The translations under genes were made by a program, and so were the position numbers. 64,000 bases of DNA from CAVWUA01 sp963758025 (lineage in GTDB: Bacteria > Planctomycetota > Planctomycetia > Isosphaerales > Isosphaeraceae): assembly GCA_963758025.1 (NCBI GenBank), contig CAVWUA010000006.1, positions 248,001 to 312,000 of the forward strand. The letters are read 5' to 3'. Position 1 is the stretch's first letter. The number at the start of each line of letters is the position of its first letter. The notes below the pieces were generated by a model, which did no database searches, was not told the origin of the DNA, and worked only from the letters and a program-made list of their open reading frames with translations. Below, in pieces: positions 1-9,594 of the stretch.

Positions 1-193
1 TGAGGCACTTCCCATCGTCGGCACGCCGGAACGACGTGCTTGAGCGGTTCCCCCCGCCAGCCGGCCGGAAGGGCGGTCCAGACCGTCGGATCGTTATCTC
101 CGCCCGGGACGAGGCTGGCCCTGAATTTGCTGAAAATAGGGATTCCCAACGTCATCCACCCGTCATCCTGAACCCGGAGATCCGATCGTCACG

Positions 194-1099
194 ATGGGTC
201 ACGCTCATGCACATCATGATCGCACAGCCGCGGGGCAAAACAAGGGCCGCCTGACGATCGTGCTGATTTTAACGACGATTTACCTCGTCGCGGAGGTCAT
301 CGGGGGCCTGCTCACGGATAGCCTGGCGCTGCTGGCGGATGCCGGACACATGCTGACTGACGTGGCCGGGCTGGCCCTGGCGCTGCTGGCCGTGTGGTTC
401 GCCGAGCGGCCCGCCAGTCCCGAGCGTACCTACGGCTATTACCGGGTCGAGATCCTCGCCGCGCTGACGAATGCGGTCGTGCTGATCGGCATCTCGCTGT
501 TCATCCTGTATGAAGCGTACGAGCGGTTTCTCGACCCTCCCGAGGTGGCGAGCGTGCCGATGCTGATCGTCGCGGTGATCGGCCTGGTGGTGAATCTCGC
601 CGGGATCTACCTCCTGTTCACGGGCTCCAAGGAGAGCCTGAACCTGAAAGGGGCCTACTTCGAGGTGCTTTCCGACGCCCTCGGCTCGATCGGCGTGATC
701 GTCGCGGCCATCATCATGGCGACAACCGGCTGGTATTACGCGGACCCGCTCATCTCGGCGGGCATCGGCCTGTTCATCCTGCCGAGGACCTGGTCGTTGC
801 TGAGCGACGCCATGAACGTGCTGCTGGAGGGGACCCCCTCCGACGTCAACCTGGAAGCCGTGCGCGCGGCGATCGGTAACGTCGAAGGCGTGGCGGACGT
901 CCACGACCTGCACGTCTGGTCGCTCACCTCCGGCGTCAACGCCCTCAGCGTTCATGTCGTGCTGGCCGAAGGGGCGGAGCACGGCGCGACCCTGTCGGAG
1001 ATTCACCACAAGACGACCGCCGATTTCGCGATCCGCCACGTCACCGTGCAGGTTGAGCCGCACGGCTGGGACGGGGACCACGGCGAAATGCACCTCTGA
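194..1099 (+). CDS. Cation diffusion facilitator (CDF) family metal transporter
   Basis: 301 aa, the usual length for a CzcD/ZitB-type CDF exporter, which moves Zn2+/Co2+/Cd2+ out of the cytoplasm in exchange for protons. The start is followed at once by a His-rich segment (GHAHAHHD), typical of zinc CDFs. Six hydrophobic segments lie between about residues 20 and 200, followed by a C-terminal cytoplasmic domain (VADVHDLHVWSL) of the CDF dimerisation type. The TM2 site reads H52-x3-D56 (GHMLTD). The TM5 site reads E157-x3-D161 (FEVLSD), with Glu where the best-known zinc CDFs have His. It lies upstream of an RND metal-efflux pair, which supports a role in metal resistance. The family call is firm; the exact metal is inference. 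Confidence 0.93.
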   Translation: MGHAHAHHDRTAAGQNKGRLTIVLILTTIYLVAEVIGGLLTDSLALLADAGHMLTDVAGLALALLAVWFAERPASPERTYGYYRVEILAALTNAVVLIGISLFILYEAYERFLDPPEVASVPMLIVAVIGLVVNLAGIYLLFTGSKESLNLKGAYFEVLSDALGSIGVIVAAIIMATTGWYYADPLISAGIGLFILPRTWSLLSDAMNVLLEGTPSDVNLEAVRAAIGNVEGVADVHDLHVWSLTSGVNALSVHVVLAEGAEHGATLSEIHHKTTADFAIRHVTVQVEPHGWDGDHGEMHL

Positions 1100-1292
1100 G
1101 AGGGTGGACGAGGCGGTTCGTCGAGTGGGCATCGGTGGACGGAGCTAAATCCACCCGACGACGAATTACATTCTCGCACGCCACTTGTGATGATGCAACC
1201 GCCCCGTAGAACAGCTTCAGATTCGCCTGGATCGACCCGAAGACTACAATAACGAATCCCTGTCCGCGGAGCGCGGAATGTGGTAGAATGAG

Positions 1293-1320
1293 TTGACGGT
1301 GAAGGGAACTGCTCTATGAT
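1293..1320 (+). promoter_or_regulatory. Candidate sigma-70-type promoter of the metal-efflux genes
   Basis: A -35-like TTGACG (1293-1298) and a -10-like TATGAT (1315-1320) are separated by 16 bases, 39 bases before the small Cys/His ORF and upstream of the CzcB/CzcA-like genes. This is the best consensus match I noticed in the window. It is a prediction from pattern only. Confidence 0.45.
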
Positions 1321-1358
1321 TCCCGTTGGTCCGTTAAACGACAATTGAGGCGGATTGC

Positions 1359-1718
1359 GTGCGAACTGTTCTGGTCCTGTGCCTGATTCACGCTCTCTCG
1401 TTCTGCCCGGCATTCTGCGGGACGGACGAGGCGGACCATGTTACGCATCCGCATCAGCAACAGTCGGGCGATTCGCCCGCCACTCCAGTCCACTGCCCCG
1501 AGGATGGCGACGGTTGCATCTGCAACGGCGCGATCCAGACGGCGGACGTCCGCCTGCCGGACATGGACTCCATCGGGCTGTTCTTGCCCGTGAATCTCAG
1601 CGACGTATCCGCGTCGCATCCCCCTCTCTCACTGACCTGGAACCGCGCGACGGTCGGCCTGACCGGCTGGGGCGATTCCAACTCGGTCCGATCCTTCCTG
1701 CAAAACTTCCGCTGCTGA
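1359..1718 (+). CDS. Small secreted Cys/His-containing protein of unknown function
   Basis: 119 aa from a GTG start. The N-terminus is a short signal peptide (VLVLCLIHALSFCPAFC). The mature part carries an acidic, His/Cys-bearing stretch (DEADHVTHPH, then HCPEDGDGCICNGA). I do not recognise a named family. Its place between a CDF exporter and an RND adaptor, and directly after a good promoter match, suggests a periplasmic metal-related accessory protein transcribed with the efflux genes. The alternative frame over the same region (1355-1819) lacks a signal peptide and looks like a shadow. Confidence 0.6.
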   Translation: MRTVLVLCLIHALSFCPAFCGTDEADHVTHPHQQQSGDSPATPVHCPEDGDGCICNGAIQTADVRLPDMDSIGLFLPVNLSDVSASHPPLSLTWNRATVGLTGWGDSNSVRSFLQNFRC

Positions 1719-1900
1719 TCGCGCCTCAAGGTTCCGACCGAACGGGCCGGAAAGGTCGTCGTTGCGCGCTGCGCTTCCGGCCGGCTCCTGGCCCCGATCG
1801 AAACGTCACCCTTTCCTAACCATCGCTCGACCCGCGCCCTTTTTTCTTCTTCGCGGCAGGCGCGTGAGCGTGATCACACATAGAGATCAGGAAGTGAGCC

Positions 1901-3475
1901 ATGAAACGGACGATTCTCCTGGGACTGGCCGTCCTGGCGGGGACGGCCCTGATCGGCCTGAGCGTGGCCTGGTCGAAGCCGTCGTGGTTGCCCGCCTGGG
2001 CACGCGTGGGGCCGATCGCCGGCGCCGGGGCCGCGACCGCCGATGCGGGGCTTTACTGCAAGGAACATGGCGTTCCCGAAAAATTCTGCACGATTTGCCA
2101 CCCGGAATTGAACGACAAACTCCTGCTCTGCCCGGAACACGGGAACATTCCCGAAGACATCTGCACGCTCTGTCATCCCGAGGTGGAGAAAAAGTACAAC
2201 ATCCAGATGTGCGAAGAGCATGGCCTACCCGAGGCGTTCTGCGTCGAGTGCGGTCATGGCCCTTCCGCGGCGGCCAACCTGCCGGATGACGGCTGGTGCG
2301 CGGCGCACAACCGACCGGAGGAACTCTGCGAGGAATGCCGGTGGGAGCGGGCCGCCGCCACGGCCAACGGTGAGACGCCGACGCTGCCGGGATGCAAGGA
2401 ACCCCTGCCGACCGTCCGGCTCGCCTCGACGCGACTGGCCGACCGCATCGGCCTGAAGACCGCGCCCGCCGTCGAAGAGACGCACGCCCACCACCTGATC
2501 GCCAACGCCGAGACCTCCTTCGACGCCAACCGGCTCGCCGAAATCAGCCCTCGCGTCCACGGCTATCTCCGCGATATCCGCGCCGACCTGGGCCAGAGTG
2601 TCCGGCAAGGGGAGATTCTGGCCGTCGTCGATTCGTCCGAAGTCAGCGCGGCGAAGTCGCGGTTCAACGCCGCGAAGGCCGCCGCCGAACTGGCCGAGGT
2701 TACCCACGACCGCACCGCACGGCTCGCCAAGACCGGATCGGTGGCGGCCAAGGACACGCTCGAAACCCTGACCGCGCTGAACCAGGCCCGCGCCAGCCTG
2801 ATGGACGCCGAGCAGAAGCTCCGCAACCTCGGTTTCGGCGACTACGAACTGGAGCGCACCGCTCAGACGCACGACACCTCCAGCCTTCTGGAAATCATCG
2901 CCCCGATCGACGGAACGGTCGTGACGCGGCACGCCGTGCAAGGGGAGGCCGTGCAGCCGACGACGCAACTGTTCTCGGTGGCCGACACCAGCTCAATGTG
3001 GCTCTGGATCGACGTGTACGAGGGAGACATCGACAAGGTCAAACTCGGCGAATCGCTGATGTTCCGCATCTCCGGCACCGACGGCCCCGACTTCCCCGGC
3101 ACGATCACCTGGATTGGCGTCGAGGTGAACCCCACCACGCGAACAACCCGCGTCCGGGCCGAGCTGGCGAACCCCAATGGCAAGCTCCGCGCCAACCTGT
3201 TTGGCCAGGCCGAGATCCAGATCGGCAAGGAGCACAAGACGGTCGTCGTCCCCAGGGAAGCCGTGCAGCACAAGGACGACACCATGCTGGTGTTCCTTCC
3301 CGACAAGGCCGGCACGTACCGCCCGCAACGGGTCCTCACGCGCCCGTCCGACCGCCGCGACGTTGTCGAGGTCACCTGGGGCCTGAAACCCGGCCAGAAG
3401 GTGGTCACCCAGGGGGCCTTCCTGCTCAAGACCGAGATCATGAAAGGGTCCATCGGCGCGGGCTGTTGCGAGTGA
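1901..3475 (+). CDS. RND efflux periplasmic adaptor (CzcB/CusB-like, HlyD family) with N-terminal Cys/His repeats
   Basis: 524 aa membrane-fusion protein that links an RND pump to the outer membrane. The start ATG follows GGAAGTGAGCC, a plausible ribosome site. Residues 5-24 form the signal/membrane anchor. Residues 53-146 hold four copies of a C-x2-H-x(2-3)-PE-x2-C-x2-C motif (C53/H56/C63/C66, C77/H80/C88/C91, C104/H107/C114/C117, C133/H136/C143/C146), the first two followed by His-Pro-Glu. From about residue 165 comes the standard adaptor: barrel-sandwich halves (ISPRVHGYLRDI and IIAPIDGTVV) flanking a helical hairpin, then beta-barrel and membrane-proximal domains. The protein ends GAGCCE. 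The Cys/His block is extra relative to CzcB and probably binds metal. The pump gene follows 222 bases downstream. Confidence 0.93.
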   Translation: MKRTILLGLAVLAGTALIGLSVAWSKPSWLPAWARVGPIAGAGAATADAGLYCKEHGVPEKFCTICHPELNDKLLLCPEHGNIPEDICTLCHPEVEKKYNIQMCEEHGLPEAFCVECGHGPSAAANLPDDGWCAAHNRPEELCEECRWERAAATANGETPTLPGCKEPLPTVRLASTRLADRIGLKTAPAVEETHAHHLIANAETSFDANRLAEISPRVHGYLRDIRADLGQSVRQGEILAVVDSSEVSAAKSRFNAAKAAAELAEVTHDRTARLAKTGSVAAKDTLETLTALNQARASLMDAEQKLRNLGFGDYELERTAQTHDTSSLLEIIAPIDGTVVTRHAVQGEAVQPTTQLFSVADTSSMWLWIDVYEGDIDKVKLGESLMFRISGTDGPDFPGTITWIGVEVNPTTRTTRVRAELANPNGKLRANLFGQAEIQIGKEHKTVVVPREAVQHKDDTMLVFLPDKAGTYRPQRVLTRPSDRRDVVEVTWGLKPGQKVVTQGAFLLKTEIMKGSIGAGCCE

Positions 3476-3697
3476 CGCCTCTCGGATCACCGTCATTCAC
3501 GTCGTCATCGGATCGGGTCAGGGGTGGCAAGGGGGCTCCTCCGCGAGCCCCGGCTTCTGATGCACCGGGAATTCGGCTTGATTGCACTGGCAAGGCCCAT
3601 GGAGTGCCACCAAGCCGCGGGCTGTTGTGACGGTCGCCCATCGGGTCGGCCTCGCAAGGATCGTCTGGTACGGACACCATAAAATTCCAAGAATGTT

Positions 3698-6600
3698 ATG
3701 CTCAATCAAATCATCGAATTCAGCCTGAAGAATCGCTTCATTATCCTGCTGGCGACTCTGGTGCTGATCTTCCTCGGCATACGGTCGGCGCTGGAGCTGC
3801 CGCTGGATGCCTTCCCCGACACGACGCCGGTGCAGGTTCAGGTCAACACGACCGCGCCCGAGCTGTCCCCCTCGGAGGTCGAGCGGCTCATCACGTTCCC
3901 GATCGAATACGCGATGGGGGGCCTGAAGGGGTTGCAGGAGATCCGCTCCGTCTCCAAATTCGGGCTGTCGCAGGTCGTCCTGATCTTCACCGACGAGACC
4001 GACATCTACTTCGCCCGCCAGCAAATCAACGAGCGGCTGAGCGAGGCGAACCTGCCTGAAGGCATCGAGCAGCCGACGATGGGGCCGGTCGCCACCGGCC
4101 TGGGTGAGATTTATCATTATCTCATCACCAGCGACGTGTACGACCTCACCGAGTTGCGGACCTTGCAGGACTGGGTGATCCGTCCCCGGCTCCGCCGCGT
4201 GCCAGGCGTGGCCGAGGTGAACTCGTGGGGCGGTCTGGCCAAGGAATTCCAGGTCCGCACCGACCCGAACCGCCTGGCGAAGCACGGATTGACGCTCGAC
4301 GACATGATCCGCGCCTTGCGTGAGAACAACCAGAACACCGGCGGCGGGTACGTCCTGCGCGCGGGCGAGTCGAACCTGGTTCAAGGAGTCGGCCGCACGA
4401 CCACCGTCGAGGAGATCGCCGAGGTCGTCCTGGCGTCGCGCGACGGCGTGCCGATCCATGTGAAGGACGTCGCCGAGGTGGTCGAGGGGCACGTGATCCG
4501 CCGCGGCGGTGTCACCGCCAACGGGCGCGGCGAGGCTGTCCTGGGCCTGGCCTTCATGCGCATGGGAGAGAACTCGCGCGAGGTCACGATGGCCCTCGAC
4601 CGCGCGATGGAAGACGTCAAGAAGGCCCTGCCCGAAGGGGTGAATATCGACGTCGTCTATCGCCGGACCGACCTGGTCAATCATGTGCTCAAGACGGTGG
4701 AAAAGAACCTCTTTGAAGGGGCGATTCTCGTCATCGCCGTCCTGTTCGCGTTCCTGGGCAACCTCCGCGCCGGCTTGATCGTCGCCAGTGCGATTCCGCT
4801 GTCGATGCTCTTCGCGGTGACGATGATGCAGAAGGTCGGCATCGCCGGCAGCCTGATGAGCCTCGGCGCGATCGACTTCGGCCTGGTCGTCGATAGCTCG
4901 GTCGTCATGATCGAGAACTGCGTCCGCCGCATCGCCCACGACCGTTCGAAGCGAAGCAAAATGGAGATCATCCGCGACGCCGCGATCGAGGTCCGCAAGC
5001 CGACGATGTTCGGCGAACTCATCATCATGATCGTCTATCTCCCCGTGCTCACGCTTCAAGGCGTCGAGGGGAAGCTGTTCCGGCCGATGGCCCTGACGGT
5101 GATCTTCGCCTTGCTCGGCTCGCTGGTGCTCTCGCTGACCCTGATGCCGGTGCTTGCGTCGCTGGGCTTGTCCCGGAAGATCCGGGAAAAGGAAACGATC
5201 GTCGATCGCGTGGCACACTTTCTGTTCCAGCCATTGCTGCGGTTGGGTTTACACTTCCCCGTGCCGACCTTGATCGTCGTCGGCGCGATCACCATCGCCA
5301 CGACGATCCTCGGCCTGAGCCTCGGCTCGGAATTCGTCCCGAGGCTCAACGAAGGGGCGATCACGATCAACACGGTGCGACTGGCGAGCGTCAGTCTGGA
5401 GGAATCGCTCCATTACGGCACCCACATCGAACGCATCCTCAAGGAAGAATTCCCGCACGAGATCGACGCCATCTGGAGCCGCACCGGCACGGCCGAGGTG
5501 GCAACCGACCCGATGGGGTTCGAGGTCACGGATGTTTTCATCACGCTCCGTCCGCGCGACGAATGGACGAAGGCCGAAACGCAGGAGGAGCTGGTCGAGG
5601 CGATGTCCAACGTGACTCGCACGCTGCCGGGAATGCGGGCGATCTATAGCCAGCCGATCGAGATGCGGATCAACGAGATGGTCGCCGGCATCCGCGCCGA
5701 CCTGGGCATCAAGCTGTTCGGGCCGGACCTGGAGGTGCTCAAGGAAAAGGCGGCGGAGATCGAGGCGGTCGTCGAGACGATCCCGGGCGCGGCGGACGTC
5801 AGCACCGAGCAGATCACCGGCTTGCCGGTCCTGCGAGTCGTGGTGGACCGCCAGGCCCTCTCGCGTCACGGCGTCTCCGCGCGGCAGGTGCTCGACGCCG
5901 TGACGGCCGCCGGTGGCCTGAAGGTCGGCGAGGTGCTCGAACCGGACCGCCGCTTCCCCATGGCGATCCGCCTGCCGATGGACTACCGAGACGATCCCGA
6001 TTCCCTCTCCCGCATTTTGATCCCCACCGCCAGCGGTCAGCGGCTCCCCCTGACCCGGCTGGCGAAGCTGGAGACGATCTCCGGCCCGTCCACCATCCAG
6101 CGCGAGTGGAGCGAGCGGCGGATCATCGTGCAGACGAACGTCCGAGGGCGCGACATCGGCTCGTTCGTCGAGGAGGCCCAGCGGCGCATCGAGGATGAGG
6201 TGACGTTGCCAACCGGTTACATGATCACCTGGGGCGGCCAGTTCGAGCACATGATCCGCGCCGAGAACCGCCTGATGATCGTCGTGCCGGTGGCCCTGAT
6301 CCTGATCCTGAGCCTGCTCTACCTGTCGTTCCACTCGCTGCGCGACGCCTTGATGATCTTCAGCGGCGTCCTGTTCGCGAGGGTCGGCGGCGTGCTGGGC
6401 CTCTGGGTGATGGGCCTGCCGTTCACGATCTCGGCGGGGGTCGGCTTCGTGGCTCTGGCGGGTGCGTCGATGCTCGAAGGGCTGGTGCTCGTCAGCTACA
6501 TCCGCGACCGCATGGCCCAGGGAATGCCCAAGCGCGAGGCGATCGAGGACGCGCGGCTGGCCCGCCTGCGTCCCGTGCTGATGACCGGCACCGTGGCCGC

Positions 6601-6832
6601 GCTCGGGTTCGTGCCGATGATGCTCTCCACCGGCATCGGCGCGGAGGTTCAGCGCCCGTTAGCCACCGTCGTCGTCTTCGGGATGGCCTGCGATACCTTC
6701 CTGACGATGCTCGCCCTGCCCATCCTGTACCTCCTGTTCGGCAAAGGCCCCTCGCCAGAGGAGCGGCAAGCCGAGGCGGAACGCCAGAAGACGATTGCCG
6801 AACCGGAATTGCAGCCCGTGGCCGGAGCGTGA
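3698..6832 (+). CDS. Heavy-metal efflux RND permease (CzcA/CusA family)
   Basis: 1044 aa inner-membrane RND pump of the HME class, driving metal export by proton motive force. Two-fold RND architecture is visible: TM1 near residues 14-31, a large periplasmic loop, TM2-6 from about residue 340 to 500, a second periplasmic loop, then TM8-12. The HME signature in TM4 (GAIDFGLVVDSSVVMIEN, near residues 391-408) carries the two Asp and one Glu needed for proton relay. It pairs with the adaptor upstream. No CzcC/TolC-type outer-membrane factor gene is present in the window, so that partner must be encoded elsewhere. Metal specificity cannot be read with certainty. Confidence 0.95.
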   Translation: MLNQIIEFSLKNRFIILLATLVLIFLGIRSALELPLDAFPDTTPVQVQVNTTAPELSPSEVERLITFPIEYAMGGLKGLQEIRSVSKFGLSQVVLIFTDETDIYFARQQINERLSEANLPEGIEQPTMGPVATGLGEIYHYLITSDVYDLTELRTLQDWVIRPRLRRVPGVAEVNSWGGLAKEFQVRTDPNRLAKHGLTLDDMIRALRENNQNTGGGYVLRAGESNLVQGVGRTTTVEEIAEVVLASRDGVPIHVKDVAEVVEGHVIRRGGVTANGRGEAVLGLAFMRMGENSREVTMALDRAMEDVKKALPEGVNIDVVYRRTDLVNHVLKTVEKNLFEGAILVIAVLFAFLGNLRAGLIVASAIPLSMLFAVTMMQKVGIAGSLMSLGAIDFGLVVDSSVVMIENCVRRIAHDRSKRSKMEIIRDAAIEVRKPTMFGELIIMIVYLPVLTLQGVEGKLFRPMALTVIFALLGSLVLSLTLMPVLASLGLSRKIREKETIVDRVAHFLFQPLLRLGLHFPVPTLIVVGAITIATTILGLSLGSEFVPRLNEGAITINTVRLASVSLEESLHYGTHIERILKEEFPHEIDAIWSRTGTAEVATDPMGFEVTDVFITLRPRDEWTKAETQEELVEAMSNVTRTLPGMRAIYSQPIEMRINEMVAGIRADLGIKLFGPDLEVLKEKAAEIEAVVETIPGAADVSTEQITGLPVLRVVVDRQALSRHGVSARQVLDAVTAAGGLKVGEVLEPDRRFPMAIRLPMDYRDDPDSLSRILIPTASGQRLPLTRLAKLETISGPSTIQREWSERRIIVQTNVRGRDIGSFVEEAQRRIEDEVTLPTGYMITWGGQFEHMIRAENRLMIVVPVALILILSLLYLSFHSLRDALMIFSGVLFARVGGVLGLWVMGLPFTISAGVGFVALAGASMLEGLVLVSYIRDRMAQGMPKREAIEDARLARLRPVLMTGTVAALGFVPMMLSTGIGAEVQRPLATVVVFGMACDTFLTMLALPILYLLFGKGPSPEERQAEAERQKTIAEPELQPVAGA

Positions 6833-7051
6833 CGCCCCCATTTTCTGGCCGCTTGCGGACCCCCCGGGCGCTCGATACGATGACGGAGGGTCGCGTCCAA
6901 GCCTTATTGAATACCGCATTGACAAAGGCCCCATTTCCGATTCCAGATCTTCAAAAGTGACAGGGAACGTCTGGAACCTGAAATCAGAAATCCGGAATGG
7001 GCCGATCGCCCTGCGGTAGTCAGAAACACCGATGATCGTGTAGGTGGAACC

Positions 7052-7885
7052 ATGAATCTGGGACTGATCAACTCCGCCTGGGCGCAGTCCGGCCGGGAGA
7101 CCTCCTTCGGCATCCAGAAGACCAAGGAGATCGGGTTCGACACGATCGACATCTTCGCCGATCCGCTCGACATCGACATCAAGGAGCGCAAGCTCATCAA
7201 GGACGCGAGCGACCGGATGGGCCTGCCGATCATCAGCGTCTGCTGTGTCGCCGTCGGCCTGATCGACCTGAACCCCAGCGTCCGGCGGTTCCATCTCGAT
7301 CGGGCCAAGAAATATCTCGACATGGTCTATGAGTTCGAGGGCCGCAACCTCCTGCTCGTGCTCGGAGAATACATCTGGCAGCGCGAGGTGATCCCGCCCG
7401 CCGAGCAATGGTCCTGGGCGGTCGATCACGTTCATGAACTGGGTCGTTATGCGTTCGATCTCGGTCTGGAAATCGCCCTGGAGATGGAGCCGTTTCATGA
7501 GTCGCTGCTCAACGACGTCGTGAGCATGAGCCGGTTCCTCGACGAGGTGGACCACCCGTCCGTCAAGGCGAACGTGGATATCTCGCACATGGTCCTGGCC
7601 GAGCAGCAACCCTCGGCGCTGGAGAAACTGCGAGGCCGCATTGCCCATATCCATATTTCCGATTGCGACGGTCAGGTCCACGGCGACCTTCCCCCCGGCC
7701 GCGGCGTGGTCGAGTTCCCGGACTACCTGAAGGCCATCAAGAACCTGAATCTGGAAGACGTCACGATGTCGATCGAACTGGAGTATGCGCCCGAGCCGGA
7801 CAAGATCGTCGATTGGGTGCGCGAGGCGTATGAATCCACGTCGCGCCTGATGCGCGAGGCGGGTCTGAGAGGCTTGATCCGGGGC
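7052..7885 (+). CDS. Sugar phosphate isomerase/epimerase (xylose-isomerase-like TIM barrel), fused in frame to the next gene
   Basis: About 278 aa with a xylose-isomerase/AP-endonuclease-2-like TIM-barrel pattern. Expected metal-site segments are present in order: LEMEPFHE (near 143-150), NVDISH (174-179), HISDCDGQVHGD (201-212) and SIELEY (240-245). The start ATG is preceded by TAGGTGGAACC. The gene should end near REAGLR, as in single-domain relatives, but no stop codon occurs and the frame continues into an ABC permease. I therefore place the boundary at the ATG at 7886. Either a true fusion or a lost stop through an indel explains this; the second is more likely given the frame breaks just downstream. 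Substrate unknown. Confidence 0.8.
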
Positions 7886-9548
7886 ATGCACTGGATGCGA
7901 CGGGAGGGCGCGGTCGGCTCGATCCTCTCGGGGGCGCTGCTCGCGGTGGCCCTCGTGATCGTGCTCGGCTGGCCGCTCGCGGCGACGTTGCGCGAGGTCG
8001 TGCGGGGCGTGCCGGAATCGCAAACCGGCGGCGGCTACGATCCTTTCCAAACCCCCGGAGGGCCGGCGCGCCCGCTGGGCCTGGCGTTCGAGACGATCCG
8101 GCTCGTTCTGGCGACCGAGGCGCTGGCCCTGCCGCTGGGGGTTGGGATCGCGATTCTGTTGTTTCGCACGGACCTCTGGGGGCGCCGCGTGCTGGTCGGG
8201 CTGGCGATGCTCTCGATGTTCGTGCCGATGCCCCTGCACGCGACGGCCTGGCTCGGGGCGATCGGCAACGTCGGCCGCTCGCAGGTGCTCGGCGTTTCTC
8301 CCCTGCTGCTGGGCTGGACGGGCGCGGCGTTCGTGCATGCGATGGCGGCGATCCCCTGGGTCGTGCTCCTGGCGGGCGTCGGCCTGCGGGCGGTCGAGCC
8401 GGAGCTGGAGGAATCCGCGCTTCTGGATATGTCCGTCTGGCGTGTTCTCGGCGCGTGACCCTCCGCCGCGCCGTCGGCGCGGTCGCCGGGGCCGCGCTGG
8501 CCGTGGCGGTGCTCACGGCGGGCGACATGACCGTCACCGATCTGCTCCAGGTCCGCACGTACGCCGAGGAGGTGTACCTGCAATCGCAACTCGGCGCCGG
8601 TCCCGGCGCGGCCCTGGTGGCGTTGCCTCCGCTGGTCGTGCTCGGCCCCCTGCTCTTTCTGGCGACCCGTGCCCTGCTCCGCGCCGACCCGCGCGCATCG
8701 CCACGGCGACCGTTCATCCCCGGATCTGGCGGCTGGGACGCTGGCGGGTTCCGCTTGGCGTCTTGATGATCGTGCTGATCGGCAACGCCCTGGCCGTGCC
8801 GCTCTACGGCCTGTTCTGGCGTGCCGGACGTGTCGCGGGCTCCGCCGGTCCCGGCATCCCGCCGCACTGGTCGTTCGCTGGCTTGCTGGGCACGTTGCGA
8901 CGGGCCTGGGAAGTCATCGTCGAATCGACCGCCCTGATGCCCAGCCCACTGGTCACGAGCCTGCTCTGGTCGTCGGTGGCCGCGCTGGCGACGATCGTCC
9001 TGGCGTGGCTCCTGGCATGGAAGAGCCGGAACGCCGGTCCCTGGCGTCCGGTGGCCGCCGCGTGCGTCGCCTTGCCCCTGGCCGCGCCGGGGCCGATCGT
9101 CGGCATGGCCTTCGTCCTGGCGTATCGGGACGTCCGGCTCATTTACGACACTCCGGCAATCCTCGTCCTCGGCTACATCGCCCGGACGTTGCCCTATGCC
9201 CTGCTCGTGCTCTGGCCCGTCTTGCGGACGATCCCGCCGGAGTTCCTCGACGCGGCGGCCGTCGATGGCCTGGGCCGCTGGGGACAGGTCCGCCGCGTGG
9301 CCTTGCCGCTTTCGCTCGGCGCGATCGTCGCCGCGTGGTTCATCGCGTTCGTGCTGGCGCTCGGCGAGCTTCCCGCGACCGATCGGCTCCTGCCCCCCGG
9401 CCTGACGACCATCTCCTTCCTCGTCTGGAGCCTGCTGCACACCGGCGTCGAGAGCCACCTGGCCGGCGTCGGCCTGGTCCTCGTCGGCCTGTTCGGCCTC
9501 GCCGGACTGGCCGCCACCTGGGCCTTGCGACGGATCGTGAGGTTTTGA
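7886..9548 (+). CDS. ABC transporter permease (iron/thiamine/2-aminoethylphosphonate type, two-domain), frame broken twice
   Basis: Two fused binding-protein-dependent permease domains, about 550 aa in total, as in AfuB/FbpB-type proteins. Domain 1 runs in the epimerase frame to about 8450 (MSMFVPMPLHATAW, then a VGLRAVEPELEESALLD loop of EAA type). A middle piece (8455 to about 8690, with AGDMTVTDLLQVRTYAEEVY) is in a second frame. Domain 2 (about 8700-9548) is in a third, with the EAA loop PPEFLDAAAVDGLGRWGQVR. Each step corresponds to one missing base. The protein sequence is conserved on both sides of each break, so sequencing indels are likely. No ATPase or binding-protein gene is adjacent, so the substrate is open. 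Confidence 0.75.
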
Positions 9549-9594
9549 TCCGCTCCGCGGGGTGGGTGATCGGATCTCGATCCGCCTGCCCAGC

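Noticed and set aside
36..254. Small ORF at the window start
   Set aside because: No domain, no ribosome site and it overlaps the CDF gene start in another frame.
3518..5218. Very long minus-strand ORF opposite the CzcA-like gene
   Set aside because: It is a high-GC shadow of a conserved pump gene, rich in His/Asp/Arg with no domain or ribosome site.
6659..8338. Long minus-strand ORF over the epimerase and permease
   Set aside because: Composition mirrors the opposite strand; no recognisable motif.
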